Positions 1-8,448 are shown, counted from the first letter of the stretch. The stretch is 64,000 nt of DNA from PALSA-1003 sp963741315 (GCA_963741315.1 CAVUHK010000008.1:1054001-1118000); one strand, 5' to 3'. Notes: generated by a model not told the origin, from the letters alone. Numbers and translations are program-made.

Positions 1-881
1 TGCGCGCCGACGTTGGGCGGCATCACCAGCCGCCCGACTTCCGGGTAGCGCAGGTTCGCCGACGTCGGCTCCGGCGGACCCGTCAGCAGCTTCTCGCGGT
101 CGACGATCTGCACGATGCCGTCCTTGTTGGTGCCGTAGCCGAAGTAGACGCGGTTGCCTGCGCGACCGGTCGATATCGGGCCGTGCAGCTCGACCGGCGC
201 ATCGCCGGCGCTGCCGGGCTGCTGGCCGTCGAGGCCGAAATTGCGGATGAAGCGCGGGTGCGCCGGATCGGACAGGTCGTACACCTGCGTCATCCGCCGC
301 GTGCGCCAGCCTTCCACGCCCGAGACGAGGTAAGCGATGCCGGTGTCGCACTCCCACCAGTTCTTGTGCGTGCCCTTGACCGGGCCGATGCTGGCCAGGC
401 GCACCGGCTTGGCCGGGTCGCTGACGTCCCAGATTTCGTGCGCGGCGTTGCCGAAGGTGCGCAGCAGGTAGAACTTGCCGCGCTCGCCCTTGGGCAATTG
501 CGCGCCGCTGCACACGCGCACCATCTGGCCGCCGCCGCTCTCGCCCAGGCCTTCTTCGCCGGGGATGTGCGCGAGATAGCGGGGCGCGCGCGGATCGGTG
601 ACATCGAGCACCGAGGTGCCGTTGAATTCCGCGACGCCGGTCAGCGTGTTGATCGGCTTGGCCACCTTGTCGGTGCCGCCGTGATGGCCAACGTAGAGGA
701 TCCATCGGCCGTTCTGTTCCATTACCACGGGCTGGTACGCGCTGCGCGCCTGCAAGTCGTTACGGCCGACGAGTTCCATGTTGCGGGCTTCTTCGCCCGC
801 GGGCTGCTGCGCACCCACGGACGCCGCGGCGAGCGCCGCAGCGAATGCGAACGCGTGGGCCTTGCGCATTGGTAACGCCAT
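1..881 (-). CDS. LVIVD-repeat secreted protein (3' end outside window)
   Basis: The reading frame starts at 881 behind a GAGGAGG ribosome site (rc of 886-892) and stays open to the window edge, so only the N-terminal ~293 residues are visible. Residues 1-25 look like a cleavable signal peptide ending near GAQQ. The rest contains repeated short blocks such as SVLDVTDPRAPRYL, EIWDVSDPAKPVRL and QVYDLSDPAHPRFI, which is the LVIVD repeat pattern of beta-propeller-like exported proteins. Function in this family is unknown. It is transcribed divergently from the Bug receptor gene across 194 bp. Many overlapping plus-strand frames in this stretch are shadows of it. Confidence 0.8.
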   Translation of the reverse strand, partial: MALPMRKAHAFAFAAALAAASVGAQQPAGEEARNMELVGRNDLQARSAYQPVVMEQNGRWILYVGHHGGTDKVAKPINTLTGVAEFNGTSVLDVTDPRAPRYLAHIPGEEGLGESGGGQMVRVCSGAQLPKGERGKFYLLRTFGNAAHEIWDVSDPAKPVRLASIGPVKGTHKNWWECDTGIAYLVSGVEGWRTRRMTQVYDLSDPAHPRFIRNFGLDGQQPGSAGDAPVELHGPISTGRAGNRVYFGYGTNKDGIVQIVDREKLLTGPPEPTSANLRYPEVGRLVMPPNVGA

Positions 882-1075
882 CGGATCCTCCTCGGTCGAT
901 CGTGGTCCGGCGCGTGCGCGTCGGCCAGGATCTGTGGAATGTGTGGAGAAGCATTGCGCGTTTCGCGATGCCGCGCAAGGCCGCAACCGTTGCGGTACGC
1001 GATACAGCCAAGCGCAAGGAATCGCGTGCTGACGCAAAGCCGCGTTCTGGAATACACTTCCCTTGGAGGTTCGCT

Positions 1076-2056
1076 ATGCCTAGATTGCGCCGCATCACCC
1101 GCTACCTGGCTACGCTGTCGTTGGCGCTCGGGCCTGTGCTTGCCGTTGCGCAAGCCGCCTATCCGAACCACCCCATCACGATGATCGTTCCGCTCGCGGC
1201 CGGCAGCGCGGTCGACGCCGCCGCGCGCATCGTCACGCAGAAGATGTCAGCCAACATGGGGCAGCAAATTATCATCGAGAACCAGCCCGGCGCGGCCGGG
1301 TTGATCGGCGCGGAGCGCGTCGCGCGCGCGGCCCCCGACGGCTACACGGTGGGCGGCTTCAACGACAGCATCATGACCATGCTGCCCAATCTCTACCCGA
1401 AGATGACTTGGGACATTCTCAAGGACTTTGAGCCGGTGTCGCTGGTCGCGACGGTGGAGTGGGGGCTGGTGGCGGGTAATGACACGCCATACCGCTCGGC
1501 GGCAGACCTGATCGCCGCGGCCAAGGCGTCGCCGGGAAAGATCTTCTACGCGTCGGGCGGCAATGGCAGCCCGCAGCACATCGCGATGGCGCTGTTCGCC
1601 TCTGCAGCGGGCGTGACCATGACGCACGTCCCCTACAAGGGCGCCACGCAGGCGGCGATCGATGTGGCCGGTGGCCAGGTGCCCGTGGCGTTCCAGGGGC
1701 TCGCGACGGTGTCGGCGCTGCTCAAGGGCAACAAGCTGCGCCTGATCGGCGTCACCACGCGCGAGCGGCTGCCGCAGTTTCCCGATGTGCCGACGGTATC
1801 CGATTCGGGCCTGCCGGGTTTTGAATTCAACTCCTGGTTCGCGGTGATGGCGCCCGCCGGCACGCCGCGCGACATCGTGGCGCGGCTCAACAGCGAAATC
1901 GTACGCGCGCTTGCCGACCCTGCCGTGCGAGCGCAACTCACCGATCAGGGGCTCACCGTGCGCGGGACGTCCGCCGAGGAACTGGGCAGCGCGACCCGCG
2001 ACCAGCTTGCCAAGTACGCGCGCCTGATCAAGCAGGCCGGCATCACCGCCGAGTAA
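1076..2056 (+). CDS. Bug/TctC-family tripartite tricarboxylate transporter substrate-binding protein
   Basis: This is a 326-residue periplasmic solute receptor of the Bug family, which is strongly expanded in Burkholderiales and binds carboxylates or other small acids. I chose ATG 1076 over an upstream in-frame start because it sits behind GGAGG (1066-1070) and begins with a signal peptide (residues 1-28, ending AQA). Family hallmarks are the NHPITMIVPLAAGSAVD block just after the signal peptide, the GGNGSPQH block and VPYKGATQA. The membrane partners TctA/TctB are not nearby, so it may be an orphan receptor. The ligand cannot be read from sequence. Confidence 0.85.
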   Translation: MPRLRRITRYLATLSLALGPVLAVAQAAYPNHPITMIVPLAAGSAVDAAARIVTQKMSANMGQQIIIENQPGAAGLIGAERVARAAPDGYTVGGFNDSIMTMLPNLYPKMTWDILKDFEPVSLVATVEWGLVAGNDTPYRSAADLIAAAKASPGKIFYASGGNGSPQHIAMALFASAAGVTMTHVPYKGATQAAIDVAGGQVPVAFQGLATVSALLKGNKLRLIGVTTRERLPQFPDVPTVSDSGLPGFEFNSWFAVMAPAGTPRDIVARLNSEIVRALADPAVRAQLTDQGLTVRGTSAEELGSATRDQLAKYARLIKQAGITAE

Positions 2057-2078
2057 CGCAACCAAAAGGAGTAGCCCG

Positions 2079-3293
2079 ATGACCGTCGAAAATCTGGCCG
2101 TCCCTTACCACCAGCAGGACACCGACACCTACTGCGGCGCCGCCTGCGCGAATATGGTGCTCGCGCAGATGGGCGCGACGCTGGCCAGCCAGGACGTCCT
2201 GTATACCGACGGTCGCAACCATACCGCCGAACTCGCGGCCTGGTACAACCCGCCCGACGGGATTCAGTGGGTCATGAACGATCGCCGCCCCGGCGGCTGG
2301 TTCGCGCTGTTCGCGCTCGACACCGAGGACGCGCTCTCGCGCAAACTGGTCTGGACGATCCATCATTACCAGGTCGCGGCAATCGCGCTGGTCTTCAGCG
2401 GCGACCACTGGGTGGTGGTGCGCGGCTACGACGCGACCGCGGCGCCCGCCACCTCTGATGACGTGACCTACACCATCAACGCCTTCGACATCAACAATCC
2501 GTGGCCTCCGGTGCCTGCGTTCTTCGGGCACGCGCCGCCGCAACCTCCTCCGCACGGCGCTACGGACGGCTGCGGCAGCGGTGGCCTGCGCGGCGTGGCC
2601 AACGAGCACATCGCCTACGCCACGTGGCAATCGCAGTACATGTCAGCCAACGTCTACGGCACAGCGTGGGCCGGCAAGTTCGTCGCCGTGTGCGATCCCG
2701 ATCCTCCGCCCAGCGGACCGGGACGACTGAGGGCGCAGACGACGCCGACGCGCCCCGGCGGTGCCACCACGCTGATGGCAGCGACTTCGGTGGGCACGCT
2801 GGCGATGGCCGGCGTGAGCCAGTACGGTCTCGACCAGCGCACGGACTGGGGCCCCGCGGTGAACAACACCACGGCGGGTACGCCACTGCTGGTGCAGCGC
2901 CTCGACGCCGTCGACTCGTACTACTACATCGTGCCCCTCGCCGATGCCAACGGCGGCGTGCGCGCCGCGGTGTCGGTGAATGCGCGCACGGGTGACTATC
3001 GCCAGTCGATCATGGTCGATGCGGGCGGACCGGGCATCCTCACCGGACTCTCCGAGACCAAGATCCGCGCGCTGACGATCAACAAGAAGTTCGACTTGCC
3101 GAATCGGCAGGGGCGCCTGTTCGTCCGTCCGGAAGCCTTCGCGCTGTCGCCGACGCTGGTCTGGCAGCCGTGTCTGGAATCGCTCTCGCCGTTCTATCCG
3201 TTCTACCTTGTCACGGTGGGCGCGTACAACCTCTACGTTCGCGTCGACGGCGAGGTGTTCACCGAATTGCACACCGATATACCCGGCGCCTGA
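2079..3293 (+). CDS. C39-like (papain-fold) cysteine peptidase with C-terminal PepSY-like domain
   Basis: The product has 404 residues. The N-terminal domain has the layout of C39-like papain-fold peptidases: Cys19 in DTYCGAACANMVL, His110 in SGDHWVVVRGYD, and an Asp/Asn in FDINNP near 137-140. These would form the catalytic triad. A proline-rich linker (~205-220) leads to a C-terminal domain (~265-404) with YYYIVPLADANGGVRA and a SPFYPFYLV block. That second domain is related to the next gene. There is no N-terminal signal peptide, which is odd for a peptidase followed by wall/envelope-like genes. The gene is 22 bp after the Bug gene and begins a tight cluster of three. Confidence 0.7.
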   Translation: MTVENLAVPYHQQDTDTYCGAACANMVLAQMGATLASQDVLYTDGRNHTAELAAWYNPPDGIQWVMNDRRPGGWFALFALDTEDALSRKLVWTIHHYQVAAIALVFSGDHWVVVRGYDATAAPATSDDVTYTINAFDINNPWPPVPAFFGHAPPQPPPHGATDGCGSGGLRGVANEHIAYATWQSQYMSANVYGTAWAGKFVAVCDPDPPPSGPGRLRAQTTPTRPGGATTLMAATSVGTLAMAGVSQYGLDQRTDWGPAVNNTTAGTPLLVQRLDAVDSYYYIVPLADANGGVRAAVSVNARTGDYRQSIMVDAGGPGILTGLSETKIRALTINKKFDLPNRQGRLFVRPEAFALSPTLVWQPCLESLSPFYPFYLVTVGAYNLYVRVDGEVFTELHTDIPGA

Positions 3294-3303
3294 TCGCTGG
3301 AAC

Positions 3304-3732
3304 ATGGCGGAGGTCACCGAGGCCACAGCAACCGCCACCGCGCGCAGCGCGTTGCGCGTCGGTGACGACGTGCCCGCGCAGGCCTGGCCGGTGCGGTACA
3401 TCGATCGTCCTGGCCAATCGTACTGGTTGGTCGTGCTCGGCACGCGCAATGCGGCGCGTGGCGTGGCCGCGGTCGACGCGCAGTCCGGCGCGGTGATGGT
3501 CAGCGCGCCGCTGATCGGCAAAGAGGCGCAGATGACGGTCGATGCCGCGAAGGCGTTGCATATCGCGGGCATGCCTGCCGGCACGGCGATCGGCATGGCG
3601 TGGCAATCGTGTACGGCCTCGCGCTCACCGTTGTATCCGCTGTGGGCGGTCGGTGAGGGCGATGAAACCGTATACGTCGACCAGCACGGCAGGCTTTGGC
3701 GATCACTCGAGCAAGGCGATCGCGGAGGATAG
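3304..3732 (+). CDS. small protein related to the C-terminal domain of the preceding peptidase
   Basis: The product has 142 residues from ATG 3304, 10 bp after the peptidase stop. I preferred this start to an earlier in-frame one inside the peptidase gene. Its order of motifs repeats that of the peptidase C-terminal domain: a YWLVVLGTRN/VAAVDAQSG block followed by SPLYPLWAVGEGDETVYVDQ, matching the YYIVPL/VSVNARTG and SPFYPFYLVTVGAYNLYVRVD blocks of the neighbour. It therefore looks like a domain-level paralogue by tandem duplication. There is no signal peptide and no recognised family name. A role as partner or inhibitor of the peptidase is only a guess. Confidence 0.55.
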   Translation: MAEVTEATATATARSALRVGDDVPAQAWPVRYIDRPGQSYWLVVLGTRNAARGVAAVDAQSGAVMVSAPLIGKEAQMTVDAAKALHIAGMPAGTAIGMAWQSCTASRSPLYPLWAVGEGDETVYVDQHGRLWRSLEQGDRGG

Positions 3733-3738
3733 AACGCG

Positions 3739-4512
3739 ATGAACTATCAAGGCTTGTGGTGGGGCGGACTCGCCGAATCCGGCTGGGGCATCAATTTCGC
3801 GCATCAGGGCGATGTTATTTTCGCGACCTGGTTCACTTACGACGGCAACGGCAATCCGTGGTGGCTGACCATGACCGCGAACAAGGGCGCCGGCGAGGTC
3901 TACAGCGGGCAGTTGATGCAGACGACCGGCGCGCCGTTCTTCGCCTTTGTGCCGCCGGCGACGGCGACCGTCGTCGGCAGTGGGACGTTGACGTTCACCA
4001 GCGCGACTGCCGGTAGCTTCAACTACACCATCGGCGCGACGACGCAGACCAAGGCGATTTCGCTGCAGGTTTTTGCCACGGCGCCGACCTGCACCTGGGG
4101 CGCGCAGCCCAACCTGGCGCTGGCGACCAACTACCAGGACCTGTGGTGGGCGGCAGGCGGCGCGGAGTCGGGTTGGGGCGTCAACCTGACGCACCAGGGC
4201 ACGATCATCTTCGCGACCTGGTTCACCTACGACGCGCAGCGCAAGCCGCTGTGGTACTCGGTGACCGCGACCATGGGCGCGCCGAAGACGTACTCGGGGC
4301 AGCTGGTCAAGACCTCGGGGCCGCCGTACAACCTGGTCCCCTTCGAAAGCGACAAGGTGCAGCGCAAGAATGTGGGTACGGCGACCTTCACTTTCACCGA
4401 CGGCAATACGGGGACGTTTGCTTACCAGGTGAACGACGGCGCCAACGTTGCCAACCAGACGAAGGCGATTACGCGCCAGGTGTTCCGCCCGCCGGGGACG
4501 GTGTGCCAATAG
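3739..4512 (+). CDS. two-repeat ESGWG/ATWFTYD-type protein of unknown function
   Basis: The 257-residue product is two copies of one ~120-residue repeat. Copy 1 (about 1-118) has YQGLWWGGLAESGWGINF, HQGDVIFATWFTYDG and a C-terminal TKAISLQVF. Copy 2 (about 130-257) has YQDLWWAAGGAESGWGVNL, HQGTIIFATWFTYDA and TKAITRQVF. The conserved ESGWG-HQG-ATWF pattern is recurrent in exported proteins of beta- and gammaproteobacteria, with no known function. This copy lacks a signal peptide and begins directly with the repeat, only 6 bp after the upstream gene, so it may have lost an N-terminal part. A decayed copy of its 3' end lies at 5197-5268. Confidence 0.65.
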   Translation: MNYQGLWWGGLAESGWGINFAHQGDVIFATWFTYDGNGNPWWLTMTANKGAGEVYSGQLMQTTGAPFFAFVPPATATVVGSGTLTFTSATAGSFNYTIGATTQTKAISLQVFATAPTCTWGAQPNLALATNYQDLWWAAGGAESGWGVNLTHQGTIIFATWFTYDAQRKPLWYSVTATMGAPKTYSGQLVKTSGPPYNLVPFESDKVQRKNVGTATFTFTDGNTGTFAYQVNDGANVANQTKAITRQVFRPPGTVCQ

Positions 4513-4550
4513 CCGTTCTGCGCGTAGTCAGACAACGCGTGGTAGTAAAG

Positions 4551-4573
4551 GCCCGGCCGACGCCGGGCTTTTG
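4551..4573 (+). terminator. rho-independent terminator
   Basis: A perfect 7-bp stem (GCCCGGC, 4551-4557, with GCCGGGC, 4562-4568) and a CGAC loop are followed by TTTT. It lies 38 bp after the ESGWG-repeat gene and closes the 2079-4512 cluster. It abuts the 3' end of the convergent gene at 4579. Confidence 0.8.
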
Positions 4574-4578
4574 CTTCA

Positions 4579-4929
4579 TCAGGGGTAACCAAACTCCCCG
4601 GCGATGAGGTCCGCGAGGAACTCCGCAACCCACGCCCTGCCGGGGCCGCCGTAATACGTAACCTTGCGCCGCGTGCGAATGTTTTCGACTTTGATGGCGA
4701 ATCGCGGCGCCATGGATCGGCCGGACGGCTTGCCGGGCAGGCGCTCTACCTCCAGCGCGAATTCATCGGGTGCAAAGCCGAAGCGAACCACTTCTGCCGC
4801 GAATGCGAGCTGGTCCCCGCGAGCGACGAGATTGTTCCGCCAATTGCCGCGCAGCTGCGGCTGCCGGAATTCGGTGAAACCGAGGTGAACAGGTTCATCG
4901 ACTTGCAGGGGTTGTTCTCGTTCGATCAT
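4579..4929 (-). CDS. hypothetical protein
   Basis: This is a 116-residue frame that I do not recognise. It has a balanced composition with mixed charged and aromatic residues, unlike the Arg/Ala-rich shadow frames nearby. A purine-rich GAGAAGG lies a few bases upstream of ATG 4929. It is convergent with the ESGWG-repeat gene and separated from it by the terminator at 4551-4573. It has no signal peptide or membrane segment and could be a small soluble protein. Confidence 0.5.
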   Translation of the reverse strand: MIEREQPLQVDEPVHLGFTEFRQPQLRGNWRNNLVARGDQLAFAAEVVRFGFAPDEFALEVERLPGKPSGRSMAPRFAIKVENIRTRRKVTYYGGPGRAWVAEFLADLIAGEFGYP

Positions 4930-5295
4930 GATGCAGCCTTCTCGATATCAGGGCGGAGACACAGCGGAACAGGGTTGCATCGGCGGCCACGCAGTTGCAA
5001 TCTTCGAGCCACGCGCAAATTTCCGTTAGTGCCCCGGTAGTTACCGGATTGCGCCAGACCCCCCGACCGGCGCAGCGTAAGGTACATCGTCAGTGGCAAC
5101 GTTGTAGCAACCAATCCGATCACGGTCTGACCCATGCTGTCAGCAAGAAGTTCGCGCCCGATGGGTTTCCTTGTCAGATCGAGGATGGGCTATTGGCAGA
5201 CCAAGGCGATCACGCGTCAGGTATTTCGCGCACCGGGGACGGTGTGCCAGTATCTTAGGCGGGAATAGGGCGCCCTCGCGCGGTGTTGGCGCGGT
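4930..5295. other. intergenic stretch without a convincing gene
   Basis: This is 366 bp between a minus-strand hypothetical gene and the outer-membrane-like gene. A 69-codon minus-strand frame overlaps 4926-5135 but has no ribosome site or family signal. The only structure I can support is the gene-fragment remnant at 5197-5268. Confidence 0.5.
5197..5268 (+). pseudogene. 3'-end remnant of an ESGWG-repeat gene
   Basis: Translation from 5197 reads QTKAITRQVFRAPGTVCQY before a stop at 5266-5268. This matches the C-terminus of the 3739-4512 product (QTKAITRQVFRPPGTVCQ) almost residue for residue, and the DNA identity is high with a few silent changes. No upstream repeat portion is visible, so this is a truncated copy left by duplication or deletion. 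It ends 28 bp before the start of the next gene. Confidence 0.6.
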
Positions 5296-6213
5296 GTGAT
5301 CCGACGATGCCCGCCGATCCGCGGCGCGTTTCCGTTCGTGCTGGCCGCCGGGCTGGCTTGCGCGCCGGGCGTGCAGGCGCAGGTGGTCGTCCACAGCAAC
5401 GAGAATCTCGCCTCCGATCGCCCCGAGGCGTGGGCGATGCGCTACGTCGCCGCGTCCACGCTGATGACCGCGTTCGGGCAGACGCCATCGATTGCACCGT
5501 GGAACTGGGGCGCCGCGTTCGACCTGGGGTACATCCCGAAACTCAGCGACTACCAGCAGCGCGTCGGCCTGCACGGCACCAAGCCGGAAGACCTCAACCG
5601 CTCGCCGGTGTTCGGCAGGCTGCGGCTGCTGCTCGGCCTGCCAGGGGAATTCGTCGCCACGGTGGGCTATACACCCCCGATCAACATCGACGGCGTACGG
5701 GTGAACGACCTGGTCACGCTCGCGATCGCGCGGCGCCTGGTCGAGACCGAGAACTTCACGCTGTCGATGCAGGTGTTCGGTCAGCACGGCCGCGCGCAGG
5801 GGGACATCACGTGTCCGCGGCGTCTCGCCGGCATCGACGATCCACTGGTGAATCCCTATGGCTGCCAGGCGCCGTCGAACGATCACATCTACCTCAATTA
5901 CTACGGCGCTGAACTCACCGCGGCCTGGAATGCGGACGCCTGGCACGCGCACGCCAGCATCGGCGACGTGCGCACCGAATTCGCGGTGCAGGTCGATGCG
6001 CTGACGTTCGGCGTCCGTGACCGCTCGTACCTGACGTCGAACGGTCCGATGCCGTACGTGACGCTGGGCGCGAGCTACGATCTCGACACGCACTGGAACG
6101 TGGGTGTCGAATTGCTCTACGTCCCGCTGCGCGTGCAGCGCGAGCCCGATGGGCCGATCCAGAACGATCCGCTGAAGAGCGTGCGGGCGCAGCTGCTGTA
6201 TCGCTTCAACTAA
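5296..6213 (+). CDS. outer-membrane beta-barrel-like exported protein, unknown function
   Basis: The product has 305 residues from GTG 5296. Residues ~8-29 form a signal peptide ending GVQA. The mature part has alternating hydrophobic/polar strands and ends in LLYRFN, with an aromatic residue next to the end, as in outer-membrane barrels. Cys pairs at CPRR and YGCQAP may form a disulfide in an extracellular loop. I recognise no named family. It is a single gene followed directly by the palindrome array at 6215-6326. Confidence 0.65.
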   Translation: MIRRCPPIRGAFPFVLAAGLACAPGVQAQVVVHSNENLASDRPEAWAMRYVAASTLMTAFGQTPSIAPWNWGAAFDLGYIPKLSDYQQRVGLHGTKPEDLNRSPVFGRLRLLLGLPGEFVATVGYTPPINIDGVRVNDLVTLAIARRLVETENFTLSMQVFGQHGRAQGDITCPRRLAGIDDPLVNPYGCQAPSNDHIYLNYYGAELTAAWNADAWHAHASIGDVRTEFAVQVDALTFGVRDRSYLTSNGPMPYVTLGASYDLDTHWNVGVELLYVPLRVQREPDGPIQNDPLKSVRAQLLYRFN

Positions 6214-6214
6214 T

Positions 6215-6326
6215 CGTCGTTCCCGCGAACGCGGGAACCCAGTGTCGTATGCGCCAACGCCGCTGGATCCCCGCTTCCGCGGGGATGACAAGTGCAGCCG
6301 TCGTTCCCGCGAAAGCGGGAACCCAG
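6215..6326. repeat. array of three intergenic palindromes (REP/BIME-like)
   Basis: There are three units at 6215-6242, 6263-6289 and 6299-6326. Each is an 8-bp inverted repeat of the type TTCCCGC-N4-GCGGGAA (outer units) or TCCCCGC-N4-GCGGGGA (middle, opposite orientation) with a conserved CCAG flank. The alternating orientation is BIME-like. The same family recurs at 40937-41068, 57341-57493 and 61512-61540. It lies between the convergent ends of two genes and could act as a bidirectional transcript end. Confidence 0.85.
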
Positions 6327-6336
6327 TGTCGGTGCG

Positions 6337-7083
6337 TTAGTTCTGTCCCGAAGGCGGCTTGGGCGCGCTTCGCGACGACGTGGGGTGCGACTTCTTCGCT
6401 GTTGAATTCGTGGTCTTTTTCGCGCCGGACTTGTTCGACGTCGACGACTTCCTGGGGCTAGGCGCAGGAGGCACTCCAGTCGGCGCGGCGGGCGTGTGTT
6501 CGGGCGGCGCAGCTTGCGGGGCAGGGACGGCCGGCGCCAACGCCTGTTGGGTCGGCGGCGTCGAACCGGCACTGCCCGTTGCTGGCGTGATGGTATTTTC
6601 GGTCGGTGTCGCAGTCGCCGGCGCCGCGCTGGTTGTTTCCACAGCGGCCGGTGTGGCGGTCGTGTCGGGATGGGGGCTCACCACCGCCCATGTGGCATTC
6701 GCCCAATCGCTCAGCGGCAGCGCGTTCTGGTACCCGAGGAAGTACGTGCCAACTGCGATCGCCGCAAAAATGACGACGGGCAGCAGCAGGGCGTTGCCGC
6801 CGCGTCGTACCGGCCCTTGTTCTGGGATCGGCGCGGTATCCACCGGCACGGTGCCATCACGCGCCGCCTCCGCCCTGCGATGCGCACGCAGCACGGCAAC
6901 GGCGGAGTCGGAGGCGCGCTCGGCAAACGGCGCGCCGCACATGTAGCAGAAGTTGACGCTGCCATCGTTGATCGCGTCACACTGCCGGCACGGTTTCAGG
7001 TGCAGCGGCGAGCCGCAGTCGTTGCAGAACTTGGCGGCCGCCGGATTGGGGTGTTCGCAGAAAGGGCACGGCGGTACGAGCAT
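6337..7083 (-). CDS. double zinc-ribbon membrane protein with low-complexity tail
   Basis: The product has 248 residues. Residues 1-51 carry two zinc-ribbon knuckle pairs (CPFCEH...CNDCGS and CRQCDA...CYMCGA). A single transmembrane segment follows around 97-115 (LLLPVVIFAAIAVGTYFLG). The remainder is a Thr/Ala/Pro-rich segment ending in a Lys/Ser-rich basic tail. Such DZR-TM proteins are usually uncharacterised and the tail is probably outside the membrane. It is preceded by the Sel1-repeat gene on the same strand. A 48-bp element upstream (7109-7156) is shared with the region upstream of that gene. Confidence 0.75.
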   Translation of the reverse strand: MLVPPCPFCEHPNPAAAKFCNDCGSPLHLKPCRQCDAINDGSVNFCYMCGAPFAERASDSAVAVLRAHRRAEAARDGTVPVDTAPIPEQGPVRRGGNALLLPVVIFAAIAVGTYFLGYQNALPLSDWANATWAVVSPHPDTTATPAAVETTSAAPATATPTENTITPATGSAGSTPPTQQALAPAVPAPQAAPPEHTPAAPTGVPPAPSPRKSSTSNKSGAKKTTNSTAKKSHPTSSRSAPKPPSGQN

Positions 7084-7108
7084 CGTGGGTTACCGTGACA
7101 TCGGCAAT

Positions 7109-7156
7109 CTCGGCAGTTCAGCGTACGCCGAAACATGCGGCTTGGCCATTGCGTGC
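7109..7156. repeat. 48-bp upstream element, copy 1
   Basis: It aligns without gaps to 8383-8430 with about 40 of 48 bases identical (CTCGGCAG... versus CTCGACAG..., including a shared CTTGGCCAT near the end). Each copy lies upstream of a minus-strand gene start (7083 and 8266). Confidence 0.5.
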
Positions 7157-7222
7157 ACTTGGTGCAAACGTGCCTTGGCGCGGATTCGGGTTCGGCTTTG
7201 CGCTATCCAGGCACTCACACTT

Positions 7223-8266
7223 TCACTTGCTCACCATTTCATCACGTGTTGGAAGCGGCGTACCCGGCTTCCACGTCTTAGCAAGTTGGTTCGCCTGCTC
7301 GATTTGCGTCGCTGAAAGCCTCGGCACAATACTGCTCAAATTGTTTGCCGCGCGCTTGTCTCCCGATGCCGCCGCCAGACTGAATTGCATGTAGGCCAGC
7401 ACATCATCGCGTGGCACGCCGCGGCCGTTGAGGTACATGGTGCCGAGGTTGTTTTGAGCGCTCGCCATCCCTTGTTCGGCCGCCTTGCGATACCACTCGG
7501 CTGCCTGCCTGTCGTCCTGCGGCACACCGCGCCCGCTCTGGTACATGAAGGCAATGCTGTTTTGCGCATCCGCAAACCCTTGCGCGGCTGCCTTGAGGTA
7601 CCACGCCAGCGCACGCTCGTTGTTCTGCGCCACGCCACGGCCATCCAGGTACGACTTGCCAAGGTTGTATTGTCCGCCGGCGTGGCCTCGTTCCGCGGCG
7701 ATGACGTACCAGTCGACGGCCTGCTTTTCGTCCTGGGGCACCCCGCGGCCATGCAAATACATGTTGCCAAGGTCATTTTGGGCAACCGAGTAGCCGTGCT
7801 CGGCAGCCTTGCGAAACCATTCGACCGCCTGCCTGTCGTCGTGCGGCAGGCCACCCAGGCCGTTGGAATAGATGAATCCGAGATTGTATTCAGCAGCGGC
7901 GTAGCCCTGCCTGGCAGCCTTGCGGAACCACTCGACCGCCTGCTTCTCATCGCGCACCACGCCGCGCCCCGACATGTACATCGCGCCGAGGTTGTTCTGT
8001 GCGATCGCAAAGCTGCTCGTTGCGGCCTTGCGAAACCATTGCAGCGCCATTTGATCGTCCGGCGCAGTCCCATAGCCATGGAGGTACATCTCGGCGATCA
8101 TCGACTGGGCAGCCGCATTCCCCTGATCCGCGAACGGCCTGAGCTCCGTCAATGCGGTGGCGTAATCCTCCCTTTCCAGCGCTGCGCGACCTTCATCGAG
8201 ACCAGCCAGTGCAGTTCCGCTCGCGATGCAGGGAAGGAACAGGATGATTGCAATGCGGCGCGTCAT
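7223..8266 (-). CDS. Sel1-repeat (SLR) periplasmic protein
   Basis: The product has 347 residues with a signal peptide (1-21, ending ALA). Then come seven or so 36-residue Sel1-like repeats with the pattern AQNNLGxMYxxGRGVxxDxxQAxxWFRKAAxQG. The repeats form an alpha-solenoid, typically a scaffold for protein-protein contacts in the envelope. The repeats explain the internal DNA periodicity of the gene, so it is not a CRISPR array. It lies upstream of the zinc-ribbon gene on the same strand with a 140-bp gap. The partner is unknown. Confidence 0.9.
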   Translation of the reverse strand: MTRRIAIILFLPCIASGTALAGLDEGRAALEREDYATALTELRPFADQGNAAAQSMIAEMYLHGYGTAPDDQMALQWFRKAATSSFAIAQNNLGAMYMSGRGVVRDEKQAVEWFRKAARQGYAAAEYNLGFIYSNGLGGLPHDDRQAVEWFRKAAEHGYSVAQNDLGNMYLHGRGVPQDEKQAVDWYVIAAERGHAGGQYNLGKSYLDGRGVAQNNERALAWYLKAAAQGFADAQNSIAFMYQSGRGVPQDDRQAAEWYRKAAEQGMASAQNNLGTMYLNGRGVPRDDVLAYMQFSLAAASGDKRAANNLSSIVPRLSATQIEQANQLAKTWKPGTPLPTRDEMVSK

Positions 8267-8382
8267 GCGTGCCTCCCGAATCGAGGTACGACCCAGACAG
8301 AACTACCCCCCGAAGGGCGTCGTCTTGCCAGCAAGCCCCCAGCTTAATAATCAGTCAGCCTGGGTGCAAGCTGCCGATTCAT

Positions 8383-8430
8383 CTCGACAGTACAGCGTAC
8401 CCCGCAACATGCGACTTGGCCATCGTATGC
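8383..8430. repeat. 48-bp upstream element, copy 2
   Basis: This is the second copy of the element at 7109-7156. It lies between the Sel1-repeat gene start (8266, minus strand) and the tRNA-Ser promoter (8449-8477, plus strand). Confidence 0.5.
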
Positions 8431-8448
8431 GCGTCAGGCGTGAGCGAC

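Noticed and set aside
183..875. 230-codon plus-strand frame
   Set aside because: It is antisense to the LVIVD-repeat gene, which has a signal peptide, a good ribosome site and recognisable repeats; the plus frame is Arg/Ala/His-biased shadow sequence.
7336..8079. Periodic DNA resembling tandem repeats
   Set aside because: The period of about 108 bp is the codon image of 36-residue Sel1 repeats in a normal gene.
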